Assembly (NCBI GenBank): GCA_947683425.1
Contig: CANTUQ010000076.1
Coordinates: forward strand, 1,550,001 to 1,614,000
Length of the DNA: 64,000 nt
Reading direction: 5' to 3'
DNA from: Excoecaria cochinchinensis
Taxonomy: Eukaryota; Streptophyta; Magnoliopsida; Malpighiales; Euphorbiaceae
Shown here piece by piece: positions 1-11,344 of this stretch. Each line of letters opens with the position of its first letter. The first letter of the stretch is position 1. Made by a program: the position numbers and the translations under genes. Under the pieces are notes generated by a model. It made no database searches, was not told where the DNA came from, and saw only the letters and a list, made by a program, of their open reading frames with translations.

Positions 1-2424
1 TTACAATTTGGTCTTTAAACTTTATATTAATTTATGATCTACCCTTAATTGTTTCACATTTACAAAAGTGCTACTAATTAATTTAATTATTACATTTGTT
101 TATCATTTGGTGTATAATTTACCATTTAGCCCTTACCCTAACATTTTAAAATCAAATTACACTTTAATGCTTACTTTGCCCTTAACTTCCAATTTTGCCA
201 TTCTAATTCATTATAATTACAATTAAGCCACTAATTAATCTTAATTTCACTTTTAATTTATTATTAACTTACAATTTCACATTTTAGTCCTTAAACCACT
301 CATTTAGATCATTTATCCACTTCGATACTTACATGTGTCAATAATTACACTTAGATCCTTTAAATTGCTATTCACTTGTAGAATTCCTTTTAGGTCCTTA
401 ACAATTTCAATAACTCAAATTATGTCCCCATCTTTTTTAATAATTCCATATACGTCCCTACTTTTTCAATAATTCCATATACATCCCTACTTTTTCAATA
501 ATTCCATCTATATCCCTTTTTTACCACTTTTACCCCAAATTACTATTTTGTCCCTATATTTTCATTTATTTACATTATTACCCTTTGATTACACTTTTTA
601 CCTAACTTACTCCATTCTTATCCATTAGGTGTAAAATTACCATTTTACCTCTAATATTTCTATTTCTTTCAATTTAGTCCCATTTTCACTTATTTTCTTA
701 ATTATCACTATTTTAATCGATTTTAATGCATAATTACCATTATACCCCTAGTATACACTCGGTAGAAAATCTACTGACCGGATATGCGAGATATGGACCC
801 CACAGATCCACTACACTAGAGAATGAAATAGGACCATTCATTGCTGCACTGCACTGATCGCTTTTCAGCACTATAAATTGTGACAGACCGTCATTGGCCA
901 GTCAATAGCGAGTCGTTATGACTCGTACCGCAGTGTGGAATCCCTATTGCTAGCCAATTATATCCTAAACTAAATTTTACTACCAGACTACTACTAAGGG
1001 CAATTATCATAAAAAATTCACTTAAATCACATAATATGCCAACATGTACCATTCGGCTATCAAATACACTTCACTTTAAAATTTACATATCAATTATAAT
1101 TTACTTTCATTTCTTATATTTAAGCATTTTAACACTAAATATAACATACTGTATAATTTTCATAACATGTAACCATATTTTTACTTTTAACATATTAGGT
1201 TAACATGCCAAAATATGTCCAAATTAAATCCATTAATTTCAATAAAATTAATATACACTCAATTGTTATTATATAATCATTTCATGCCATTTTACTTATC
1301 AATTTATCAAAATACCTTTAGATATTCCATTGATTACCATTCGGCCTAACCATTAAATCTTCACTAAGATTGTTTTCCATTCCATTAATCACTCACTTAA
1401 CTAAATTACATGATATACACTTCAAATATGCCATTTTTATGCTTAAATCACTAAATGAATTCATTACTTTCCTTATTATTCAATTCGGCCAAGACTTCAT
1501 TTCTTCATCAATAATTAATTTTCTTATTCATTTAACTAGATTACATATTATTCATCATGATTACATAGTTATTATGCCTTAAATATCCATTTATACCTTA
1601 AGAACATATACTTAACAATTCGGCCATATACTTAATCCTTTATTAATATTCATTTTTCTTCAATTAATCATTAATTTATCTAGATTACATGTTATTTATC
1701 ACAAATATACCATTCATTTGCATTAATCACTAAAGTATACCCTTGTATACTAAGGTATACCATTTGGCCTATAAGGTGTCTATGGTATAAGATTTACTTC
1801 TTTCCATTTTAATCATTCAAAATCTCATTTTTAGCCTTCTTAAACATGTCTATCAAATTTGTTTCGATTAAACATGTATAAATCACTTATATACAATATG
1901 AACATAACCTAAAATCATACTTTTTCAAAGGAAAAAGAAGGATATTGTATCCAGTAACCTTAGATCCTTGCTTTCCATGCTTAGAGCTCCCTTATCCATG
2001 CCTTAATCCTTTGAAACACCTTTCTCCACAAAAATTCGTTAAGTGGCCGAATCTTCAAGGATACAAAACCATCATTTTCTTTGCTTCTAAATTCAATATA
2101 ACATTATAAACATACTCTACATACCTTAAAATATTTATTAGAACCTTTAAATCAAATTATAGAACCCTAAATCATTTACCTCATTTTTGGGACATAACCT
2201 TTGTCACTTGCTTTTTCCTACTTCTAATCCACCAAATGGACTCCAATCACCATCACCATGTTGTAGAGGAGCTGAACTTTGTCCATGAGGCTTAGATTTA
2301 GGGAGAGAATTGGATGAAAGATGAAGAAATTTGGTGAAAAGAAAGAGGAATAATTCAGCTAAGAGAGGAGGAAGAGAAGCTATTGGAATTCTACTGATTT
2401 CTCTAGAGAAATCTAATATTCCAG

Positions 2425-2434
2425 CATTTATATA
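2425..2434 (-). promoter_or_regulatory. TATA-box-like site in LTR-D
   Basis: The minus strand reads TATATAAATG here, about 930 bp into LTR-D. It is the best TATA match in this LTR and would place the start of the R region near 2400. LTR-E has only a weaker TATA-like stretch at the matching place, near 57765. Sequence-only prediction. Confidence 0.4.
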
Positions 2435-3193
2435 GCCTCTCTTAATGGGCCAAACCCAAAGCCCATTTTCAAACCAAAAATAATTTCCCTCAGTTTCCAA
2501 ATTCAATTTCACTCAAAATTAATTCCATAATTCTTAAAATATATAATTTAGTCTTCACATAAAATTTTAGCTCAATCGAAGACCGTTTCCTGGTCTGGTT
2601 CACTTAAACCAGTCCGATTAGGCAATTTTTGGTGTCACTGTAAAATTCCTTTTTCATTGCCAAATAATTCTACATATTATTTAGAGAAAATCTGGAGCTT
2701 ATGGTAATTTTTAAATATTATCTGCTATTTTTAATAGCCCGATCAAACCTCGGTCAACTAGTCAAACCAAAATCAACTGGTTCGACCAGTCCGGTTCACT
2801 AGTTGAATCGGTTCGGTTCACTTTTCATCCTTAACATCATTTTCACTCTTAATAGCCCAATTGACCTTGGTTTCATCTCAATCAGGATCCTTATCCACTC
2901 CGGTTCACCAATTTTTCAGTGTCATAAAAAATTTTATTTTTCACTACTAAAAATTCATAAATATTATTTAAAGTCTGTCCATGCCTTCAAAACTATTTTT
3001 AGAGGTAATTTACTATTTTTAAAAATTTGGTCAAAGTTCGGTCAAATCCTTGGTTACTATTGAACCGAACTAGAGGCTTTTCTTCAGTTTGACTTTCGAG
3101 GACCTATTTGACCTCATTTTCACTCCAAATTATACCATCAGACTCCTTATAACTTGTATTTTTCAATAGTCCAATAAAATACTTTTCACTACC

Positions 3194-3247
3194 GGCATCC
3201 CGGGAGGTCACCCATCAGGGGCTTCCCTGGCCTGAACACGTTTAACC
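3194..3247 (-). other. 5S rRNA-like internal promoter segment in LTR-D
   Basis: On the minus strand this reads GGTTAAACGTGTTCAGGCC, a spacer, then GATGGGTGACCTCCCGGGA. From memory of plant 5S rRNA genes these match the box A region (AGTTAAGCGTGCTTGGGC) and the box C region (GGATGGGTGACCTCCTGGGA) in the right order and at nearly the right spacing. The segment lies 113-167 bp from the LTR start. The rest of a 5S gene is absent or unrecognisable, so this is not a 5S gene. Short Cassandra elements are known to carry 5S-derived sequence in their LTRs; here the host LTR is several kb long. Confidence 0.6.
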
Positions 3248-3360
3248 TTTCTCCTCTACTGCCTTTTTAGGTATAGTCACTGATATTTTCGTATGAAATT
3301 CACACTATAGATTCTACAGATTTCACTGATCATTACTGACCCGATATTCAGGTCATTACA

Positions 3361-4315
3361 TAGTGAGTGTTGAACGAGATGTTCCGATGTTACTGATGGA
3401 GGCTCTACTTAATATGTCTCAAGATATGGCAAGGGTGTTAGATCGTATGATAGCACCGAAAGCTCTAGTGGATTTGTTGAGAAAACATAGGGCTGAGGAA
3501 TTCTATGGTACCAATTTGTACAAATCTTTTATAGTTGAATTATGGATTGAGAAAGTGCAGAGGGTACTTGATGAAATCAGATGCCCTCTTGAGCAGAAAG
3601 TAGAGTGTGTAGTATCTCTTCTGCAAGGATCTACCTATGACTGGTGGAAGTTGTTTCTAAAGCATCCACTGCTTCCTACTCTGATAAGTTGGGAGTTCTT
3701 TGTTCAAGAATTCCGTAATAAGTATATTACCAAGGCATATCGGGAAGCAAATTAGAAGCAATTTCTGAATTTGAGGCAAAGAACCTTATCAGTGGCAAAA
3801 TATGAAAAGGAGTTTTGCAGGCTCAGTAAGTATGCTTATAGAAGAATTTCGATGCCAACAGTTTGAATGAGTCGATAAAGGCATTGTTGATCTCCATGAC
3901 TACCTCTCAGAATGTGAGCTATTATCAGATAGTTCAGGCAGCCATTAAAGTCGAAAGGTCGTAAGAGAGTCAGAGGGAAAGAGTACAAATGAGGAATTCT
4001 TCTAGAGGTGGTGAACATTCAGGAAAAAGATCGAGAGATTCTCAAGTGGCACCTCAAGTTGAATCAGGTAGTAATCTAGCTACCAGAGGCAGAAAGCAAG
4101 GATCTTCTTTTGCATTCGGTATTGGTAGAGGTGTGTCTAGTAACAGAAGTGATGTACCTGAGTGTCTCCATTGCTGTAAATGACATAAAGGTGAATGTTA
4201 GAAGTTGACTGGTGCATGTTTCTGATGTGGGAGCACTGAGCACTTCTTGGCTAATTGTCCTAAAGCCTATGAAGTGAGAGGGAATTAGCAGGAAGCAAGC
4301 AGAGGTGGATCTAAT
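3361..4315 (+). pseudogene. gag: TekA gag, 5'-truncated and broken
   Basis: Remnant of the capsid/nucleocapsid protein of a chromodomain Ty3/gypsy element. The open stretch 3363-3755 holds typical retrotransposon Gag signatures, including a YDWWK motif and WEFFVQEFRNKYI. After a stop at 3753 (a tryptophan position in related copies) the frame continues with several stops through 4300. A Cys/His knuckle region is still readable at about 4161-4258 (CLHC, HKGEC, then a second CGS..H block) with stops in it. The natural start is missing because LTR-D abuts the reading frame at 3360. Homology to TekB gag (40372-40928) is clear. It cannot make a full Gag. Confidence 0.85.
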
Positions 4316-4996
4316 ATGTCGCCTGCAAACCTTGGAAGAGGTAGAGGACGTGGTAGAGGCAGCCAGTCCAGAGGTGGCGTAGTGTCAGAATCAGTTGATC
4401 GACCTCCTACAGCACTAGCACGGGCATATGATTTGAAAGCTCATGAGGAGCAGGATGCACCAAAAGTTATAACTGGTACATTTCTACTCTTTGATATGGA
4501 AATATTTGCATTAATTGACCCTGGATCCACGCATTCATATGTATATTCTAAGAAGTTATGTGATAAAATGTCTTCAGTTGATTATTTAGAATATAATATG
4601 TGTGTGACTAGTCCATTGGGGAATAGTATTAATGTGAATAAGGTGTATAGAGATTGCTCTTTTGTGGTTCAAGGTCAAGTATTTCCTGTAGATTTGATAG
4701 AACTGCCTTTTGATGAGTTTGATCTGATTTTGGGTATGGATTGGTTAAGTAAGCATCGAGCTATTGTTAATTGCAGAAAGAAAACAGTTGTGCTTAAAAG
4801 TTTAGAACAGTTTAAGGTGATTGTGAAGGGCGTGCATTCTAATCCTCTGGTTGATGTAATTTTTGCTATGCAAACTTATCGGTGTTTGAGAAAAAGATGT
4901 GAAGTTTTCTTAGCTCCTGTATTAGATTCAAAGAGGGAACAAGTTAGAATACAGGATGTACCAGTAGTGAAAGAATTTCCTGATGTGTTTCCATAA
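4316..4996 (+). pseudogene. pol: TekA protease domain and Arg/Gly linker (open frame)
   Basis: A 226-codon open frame. The N-terminal part is an Arg/Gly-rich linker (GRGRGRGRG). The retropepsin domain follows, with the catalytic motif LIDPGSTHSYV at about residues 66-76 and the flap-side ILGMDWLSKH near residues 138-147, both typical of plant chromodomain elements. The frame stops at 4994 just where reverse transcriptase should begin; the sequence after the stop continues the same polyprotein. The active-site aspartate is present, so this domain could fold if expressed, but it lies in a broken polyprotein. Confidence 0.85.
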
Positions 4997-5883
4997 GAGT
5001 TGACTGGTATACCACCTATAAGGGAAGTGGAACTGTCGATTGAGATTGTGCCGGGTACCGCACTTGTCTCTAAGACATCTTATCGTATGGCTCCTACTGA
5101 GTTGAAGGAATTAAAGACTTAGTTGCAAGAGTTGTTAGATGAGGGTTTTATACGACCGAGTGTATCACCCTAGGGAGCTCCAGTGCTGTTTGTTAAAAAG
5201 AATGATGGTACAATGAGAATGTGCATTGATTAAAAACAGCTTAACAAGGTGACAGTGAAGAATAGATATCCTTTACTGAGAATTGAGGATTTATTTGATA
5301 AGTTAAAAAGAGCTGGTGTATTTTCAATGATCGATTTGCGATCAGGATACTATCAGCTATAAGTTAAGAAAGAAGATATACCAAAGACTGCATTCAAGAC
5401 TCGATATGGTCATTATGAATTCCTAGTAATGCCATTCGGGTTGACTAATGCGCCTACAACATTCATGGGTTTGATGAATAGAGTGTTCAGGCCGTATTTG
5501 GATCAGTTTGTTGTGGTGTTTATTAATGACATACTTGTGTATTTGAAGAATGAGAAAGAACGTGAGCAGTATTTGAGAATTGTGCTTCAGACTTTGAGGG
5601 AACATTAGTTGTATGCTAAGCTTTGTAAATGCGAGTTCTGGCTTAAAGAAGTATCTTTCTTGGGTCATATTGTCTCTTCTGAGGTCATTAAAGTTGATCC
5701 AGCTAAGATAGAAGCAGTTGTGAATTGGAAACCGCCCAAAAATGTGCCTGAGATTAGAAGTTTCTTTGGTTTAGTGGGTTATTATCGACGTTTCGTAAAA
5801 GGGTTTTCAGTTATTGCTTCTCCACTCACCAAGTTACTTCGTAAAGGGGTTAAGTTTGTATGGTCAGATAAGTGTCAAGCTAG
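4997..5883 (+). pseudogene. pol: TekA reverse transcriptase, broken
   Basis: Reverse transcriptase region recognised by order and motifs: YRMAPTELKEL near 5085, the LNKVTVKNRYPLPRI-type block near 5240, MPFGLTNAP near 5430, and LGHIVSS near 5660. Several stops interrupt it (for example 5120, 5171, 5230, 5360, 5607), and another ends the segment near 5884. The catalytic motif reads FINDILVY; the family normally has FIDDILVY, so the first catalytic aspartate (codon 5525-5527) is now asparagine. Combined with the stops, this domain is inactive. TekB (41920-42850) is the closest copy in the window. Confidence 0.85.
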
Positions 5884-6570
5884 TTGAAAAAGATGCTAGT
5901 TGAGGTACCGGTTTTGACTCAACCCACTTCAAGTAAAGAGTATGCTCTGTATAGCGATGCTTTTAGAACTAGATTGGGATGTGTATTAATGCAAGATGGG
6001 AAAGCGATAGCCTATGCCTCAAGACAGTTGAAACTACATGAGCACAACTGCCCGATGCATGATCTTGAGTTAGTTGCAGTAGTGTTTGCTTTAAAGATTT
6101 GACTCCATTATTTATATGGTGAGAGATGCAAGATTTTTGCTGATCATAAGAGTCTCAAGTATTGCTTACTCAAAAAGAGTTGAATTTGAGACAGAGGAGA
6201 TGGCTTGAGCTATTTAAAGATTATGACTGCATTGTGGATTACCATCCTGGCAAAGCTAATGTAGTAGCTGATGCTTTGAGTAGAAAGTCAATCTCAGATT
6301 TGACATTGCAACATGTCAAATGGAGATTTGTATCCGATGGGGCTTTAATGGCTCAGTTGAGAGCAAGACCTAGTTTGAGGAATGAGATAGCGGACGCACA
6401 GAAAGATGATCCTAAGTTGCAACAGATTCTGCAGTTAGTCAGAAATTGTGATAAGACGAATTACTTAGTGAGTAAAGAAGGAGTTCTATATTATCAAGAT
6501 CGGTTGTGCGCAACAAATGATAAAGAGTTAAAAAAGAAGCTTTTCTATGAAGCTCATAATACGGTCTTTA
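5884..6570 (+). pseudogene. pol: TekA RNase H and start of integrase, cut by TatT1
   Basis: Continuation of TekA pol. It holds the Ty3 RNase H domain (YSDAFRTRLGCVLMQ near 5943, where SDAS is expected; then IAYASRQLK and HDLELVAVVFALKI) with a stop at about 6100. The connection to integrase follows (LNLRQRRWLELFKDYDC, then HPGKANVVADALSRK near 6243-6287). The frame is then open to the start of the integrase zinc-binding region (EAHNTVF, ending at about 6570). Here TatT1 was inserted; the matching continuation is at 22109, with a duplicated partial copy at 9351. Confidence 0.85.
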
Positions 6571-6575
6571 ACATG

Positions 6576-8053
6576 TGTGATGCGCGCCGAACCCCGTGGC
6601 CCCCGAAAGCCCGCCTTTAGGGCGATCGAGAGAGGTTCATGAAAACTTGTAAGGTATTTACAAGTGCGTCTATTTTGGGCAACAAGGAGATTTCATGGAG
6701 TCGCTACCCAATAAAATATTGGAAAAGTTTGTCTCGCCTCAATGAGCCTAAGACGGCGCATATTATCCATTTTGGGCAAATCGAAGGGGTGTTGGAGGCA
6801 TTCACCCCAATAGAACATTGAAATGATACTCTAACCCTAAGGAGCCTAGGATTGTAAATTGAGTCTTTTGGTAGGACACAAGAGGTATCTTGGAGATCCC
6901 ATTCCAATGAAACATCGGAATGACCCTCTCGCCTCGTTGAGCCCAAAGACCAGAGATGGTTCGGGACTTCCCATTTATTCATACCTTAATTAAGTTTATA
7001 ATTGAGTTTTGAATTTAGCGTTTCATCCCTTTTCTCATTCAATTTTAATTCAATTTAATTAAACGCACATGTCAAACACATAATAAAAGCGATAAATAAA
7101 GTAAATGAAAGCAAAATAAATTACAACAAAAACTAGGGGCGGAATACAACCCCCATTTTTAAATAAAATACAATTCATACATAAATCGGGCTATTTATTA
7201 AAATGAGGACGTTGGTCCTCTCATGCTTAATTAAAGAAAATAATTTTAAAGTGACAATTTATTTTGGATGAAAAAAGTTAGGACATTGTTCCCATTTTAT
7301 TTAGAAAAAAACAAATTAATTAAGTAGAAATATTTTTGTGGTTTTTTTAATTAACGTGCATAAAAAATAATTTATTACAAATTACATATTAAATAAAATA
7401 ATGAAAGCAAAGTAATGAAAATAATAAAGAAATAACTAATCAACTCCCAAATGGATCTTCAAATCTTCATGGGCTCCCATTTGGTATGGAAAAGACTCAC
7501 ACATAAAAATAAGTATTGAAATAAAAGAAAAAAAAAACAAATAAAAGTGAAGTTAGTAAAAAATTAGTTAAACATATAACATGAAAACAATTAAATTAAG
7601 GTAATCAAAATTGCATCATGTATGACAAGCCAATTAAAATGACATAATAAAAATATGCAATCTAATTAATTAACAATTTAGCATGCATAAAAGATAACAT
7701 AATAATAATAAAATTCAACATGCATAAATAAGCATAAAATAATGATGATAGAATTTAACATGCATAAAAACATAAAATAACAACAATAACATCCAATCAT
7801 GCAAAAAAAATATAATATACATAAAATTCAGCATGTACAAGAAATACAAATAATAATATTAATAATAATGATACTAGTATCAAATGATAGCAATAAACAA
7901 GGATAATAAAACTTATAATAATAAAACTAACAATTGCAACAATAATAATAACAATAATAAACATAATGAAACCAAAGAGTATTAAACAACCCAAATTAAG
8001 CATGCAATAATAAAATAGTATATGGCAAACTAATAAAACATGACAAATAATAC

Positions 8054-8084
<31 letters not shown>

Positions 8085-9350
8085 AATAATAATAATAACA
8101 TCAAAGAAGATGAACAATCCAATTAAATATGGAAGAATAAAATGAAAATAAAATATACCAATTATGCTAAAACATGTTAAATGATAATACTAATAATATA
8201 TATGAACAAAAAATAATGACAATAATATGAACATGAACAATTAAATAAGAAAAAAGAAAAAAGAAATAATAATATGAACAATTAAATAAAAAATAAGAAA
8301 TATGAACAATTAAATAATAGATCTAAAAGAATTCACATGATAATTAATTAAATAAAAACAAAAGAACAAGAAAATAAGAAGAAAATGATAGAACTAAAAG
8401 AATTTACATGTTAACTAATTAATTGGAAACAAAAAAATGAAATTAAAAAATTAAATTAAGAAATTGAGCCTATAATGTTTTACCCTCAAAATTAGCTTGA
8501 TGAAATGAAGGTAAGGAGATCCAATTCCTTGTCTTGATTTGAAAAATATGACTAGAAAAATAAAATATCAAGAGTGATTTTTTACTAAAGAACAAACAAT
8601 TAGTTTATTTGTTTTAAAATAAAAAAATTGTTAATTGAAAGAATAAAGTCACCAAGAACAAAAATTATTATTTTTTTTGCCTTGATAATCTTTTTGGAAA
8701 AGTTCTTTAGAAAATTTGAGAGAATTTGCTTGAGAGAAGAAAGAAGAAGAAAAGTAATTTGTAAAGAAAATCCCTTTCATTTTCTCTTAAAAATTCCTTT
8801 TTATCCCTCTCCCAAAATCAGAATTTTTAATGAAAGAATTAAATTAAATTAATTTCAATAAAAGCAAAAAACTGAAGAAAATCAAAGGTTTGGAATTTTA
8901 AAAGTTTTACCATTGAATTCTACAACAAAAATTGAAGAAAAATCAATTTTTGGGGCAAAAATGACCAAAAACGGTAAAAATGGGCGACAGGGGCGAGGGA
9001 CGCCCCGTCAGAGCGCCCGACGGGCGTCCTCGCGCGCGCGGCCGATGCTTAGGGCATCGCTCGCCCAGCGCAGCGCAGCGTACGCTGGGCGCTGTCGCGC
9101 GCGACGTTCGCCGATTTTTTTTTATATTTTTTATAAAACACAAAAAAATTAAAAGCTCACTTTTTTACCCCAAAAATAATTTTTAAAACATTTTAAAAAT
9201 ATTTTTAAAATACATTTTTATTTATTCCTAACAAATCAAACGACAAGGAAATTATCACTTCCGACTTTCATTCTTTTTGCCTATAAATTGGCACACTTAA
9301 TTTCACATTGGGTAATCCTGATCAAGGCTACTCGGGACCCGGTGTCTACA
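6576..9350 (-). mobile_element. TatT1 left LTR (2775 bp), probably a former solo LTR
   Basis: The LTR has TGTGATGCGCGCC at 6576 and GGTGTCTACA ending at 9350. The flanking TekA sequence gives a 5-bp TSD, ACATG at 6571-6575 and CCATG at 9351-9355, with one mismatch. It matches the LTR at 19248-22108 along its length, including an AAC/AAT microsatellite at about 8053-8098 and a GC-rich tract near 9000. On the minus strand, the coding strand of the element, it begins TGTAGACACCGGGTCCCGAG. The base after its right end is TekA integrase rather than the Tat polypurine tract, unlike TatT2, so this copy has the flank expected of a solo LTR. ORFs within it are low-complexity. Confidence 0.85.
8983..9110. 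repeat. GC-rich palindromic tract in TatT1 left LTR
   Basis: An island of GC-rich sequence inside an otherwise AT-rich LTR. It includes GGGACGCCCCGTC, a run of CGCGCGCG and GCGCAGCGCAGCG, with many self-complementary words. The matching tract of the right LTR (21747-21862) differs in length and detail. The short arginine-rich open frames here are by-products of composition. Confidence 0.75.
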
Positions 9351-9662
9351 CCATGCATCCAGGTGGCAATAAGATGTATCAGGATTTGAAACAGCTTTAT
9401 TGGTGGCTTGGTATAAAGAAAGATGTGGTTGAGTATTTTTCTAAGTGCTTGACTTGTCAGTAAGTGAAAGCGGAACATCAAGCTCCATCAGGTTTGTTGA
9501 ATCCTATTCCGATTCCATAGTGGAAACGGGATAACATTACCATGGATTTTGTCACAGGTCTTCCAATGACATCTAAATAGCACGATTCTATATGCGTGAT
9601 CGTTGATCGTTTTCCAAGTCGGCCCATTTTATACCGATTTGACTTGATTACTATATGGATCG
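9351..9662 (+). pseudogene. pol: Duplicated TekA integrase fragment (copy 1)
   Basis: About 310 bp of TekA integrase: the zinc-binding region (HPGGNKMYQDLKQ, CLTCQ) and the start of the catalytic core (TMDFVTGLP). The same sequence occurs again at 22109-22418, differing at roughly 10 positions, mostly C/T and G/A. Both copies share three stops (after CQ, before WKRD, and in SK.HDS), so these stops predate the duplication. The match ends around 9661, where copy 2 continues as integrase and copy 1 enters a minisatellite. TekA therefore has the stretch twice only because of the TatT1 rearrangement. Confidence 0.88.
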
Positions 9663-10235
9663 GTTGACGATGCGCCGAGTCGCTGACAAGACTACAAAAC
9701 GCAGGAGATATCCTCCTCAGAGGATTGCACCGAGTCTGCTACAGACTACTAAAAGTGCAAGGATGTCATCCGCAGATGACGATGCGCCAAGTCACTAACA
9801 AGACTACAAAAAGCAAGAGATATCCTTCTCAGAGGATTGCACCGAGTCTGCTACAGACTACTAAAAGTGAAAGAATGTCATCCGCAGATGACGATGCGTC
9901 GAGTTGCTGACAAGACTATAAAACGCAGGAGATAACCTCCTCAGAGGATTGCACCGAGCCTGCTACAGACTACTAAAAGTGCAAGAATGTCATCCGCAGA
10001 TGATGATGCGCCGAGTCGCTGACAAGACTACAAAACGCAGGAGATATCCTCCTCAGAGGATTGCACCGAGTCTGCTACAGACTACTAAAAGTCTAGAAAA
10101 AGGCTGCACCGAGTGTGCTACAGACTACTAAAAGTGCAGGGGAAAACTGCACCGAGTCGCTGACAAGACTACTAAAAGTGCAGGGTCCGCAATGACCGCA
10201 CCGAGTCTACTACAGACTACTAAAAGTGCAAAAAC
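9663..10235. repeat. Minisatellite of about 112 bp, hairpin-forming, in TatT1 3' region
   Basis: About five higher-order units, each made of two related subunits of about 56 bp. Unit starts are near 9671, 9785, 9895 and 10008. One subunit reads GCACCGAGTCTGCTACAGAC then TACTAAAAGTGC; its sister reads GCGCCGAGTCGCTGACAAGA then CTACAAAACGC. Each subunit can fold: AGTCTG pairs with CAGACT, and the outer ends GCAC/GTGC or GCG/CGC pair in their own subunit. The last units (10085-10235) are shortened. The array begins exactly at the TekA integrase junction. TatT2 has an unrelated array at the same position. Confidence 0.85.
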
Positions 10236-11344
10236 TGATGATCTTCATTTAGATATTTCTTGCAAAGTCATGTGTGCAGAAATATATACAAAATTTTAAG
10301 TGTATATGATATGAGATGTAAATGTTTGCAAAAATAGATTGACCCTATCCTAGGTGGTTAAGGGTCTGTTGAGGATATAGCTTGGTTGCTGCATCGCGCC
10401 TCCAAGGATCTGAAAGAGTGACATCTTGGCTTTAGGGACTCTGACCCTAAAACATTTTCTGAGAGAGACATCAAGTGTGCATCTTCGCCCCCCGGCCAAT
10501 GATCATATGCCCAGGATCTGACTCATGCATTATCTGACTGAAGAATGATCATCCAAAGTAATGCCGCCTTATCGCTCCAGACATCGAACGTCATTGCTTT
10601 AAAGGTAGTGCGTCCCTTGTGGATTTTCACACTAGCTTTTCTTTGTGGGAAATGTGTCCATTCGGGAATTTTCACATAACCCTTTGCCTAACTTTTGCCT
10701 GGAATGAACCCAACCCAATCCAGTGGCTCTTATTTAATTCATTCAATTTTTGTAGGGCAGACTGCCTGTTTCCAGGTTTAACCCTGCCCTTTGGCCTAAC
10801 TTTTGCTTAGAGAGCCAGTTACGATTTTCATCTCTAACGGCCTTTTTTTTTTATTTTCAAGAATTTTTTTGAAGGAACTACAAGAGAAGGCTATTATCAG
10901 AACCACCGCTAAGAGTGAATAGCACATATCTGCTTAGGCACCTTCCGACAGAATGATTAGACAATAGTCATTAGATGAATAAGTGATATATTTCTTTTTA
11001 AGGCAGAACTAAAGAACAATGAAAATGTAAACTGTATTCTTTTATTCATTGCAAAATTGAGTACATTTCTATATGATTTCATCATACATGATCCTTATTT
11101 AACAAGAATTCAAAAGCACAAGACTACACCTAATCTCGGAATAGATCTTGTAAGCATCAAACTCCTGTTATCAATCAGCTCTCTCGGGTTTTCTCGATTG
11201 AACATTTTCTCTCAGTCCTTAATTTTTGCCCAGGATGCCTTTCTTCGGTTTTCACCCTGACAGGGCACCCAATTTTAGCAAGGCCGCCTTTTTTCGGTTT
11301 TCAACCTGCGGGGCATTTATTCTGTTCTTTTTATTTTCTGGTCT
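10236..11344 (-). other. TatT1 3' untranslated region
   Basis: Non-coding region between the end of pol and the minisatellite on the coding (minus) strand. Long stretches match the TatT2 region 25091-26091 (for example around 10290-10420, 10570-10710 and 11030-11340), confirming common descent. No conserved reading frame is visible. A short thymidine run lies near 10845. The polypurine tract expected next to the left LTR is absent, because the left junction has been replaced. Confidence 0.7.

Larger units (their letters stand above)
1..3360 (-). mobile_element. LTR-D, long AT-rich LTR, 5' end at 3360, left end outside window
   Basis: On the minus strand this begins TGTAATGACCTGAATATCGG at 3360 and runs leftward to the edge of the window. 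It aligns in the same order with LTR-E (57080 onward, plus strand): start, 5S-like block, a segment rich in CGGTTC words, a block around 1930-2060, a GACGGTC block near 890, then an AT-rich tail in which words like GGACTAAATGTAA recur. No coding domain is visible, so it could be a solo LTR or the 5' LTR of an element lying to the left. It abuts TekA gag at 3361, which implies insertion into TekA; only one flank is in the window, so no TSD can be tested. The short open frames inside are not conserved and are not called as genes. Confidence 0.75.

Noticed and set aside
1370..1582. Possible host protein genes in the AT-rich flanks (for example 1370-1582, 56672-56890)
   Set aside because: Short, low-complexity, no start context or homology visible, and inside LTRs D and H2.
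8943..9186. Arg/Ala-rich open frames in the Tat LTR GC tract, also 24199-24550
   Set aside because: Present on several frames and both strands, they differ between LTR copies and reflect GC content only.
9663..10235. CRISPR-like repeat-spacer look
   Set aside because: The 'spacers' are themselves repeated, there are no cas genes, and the sequence is plant retroelement DNA. It is a two-subunit minisatellite.
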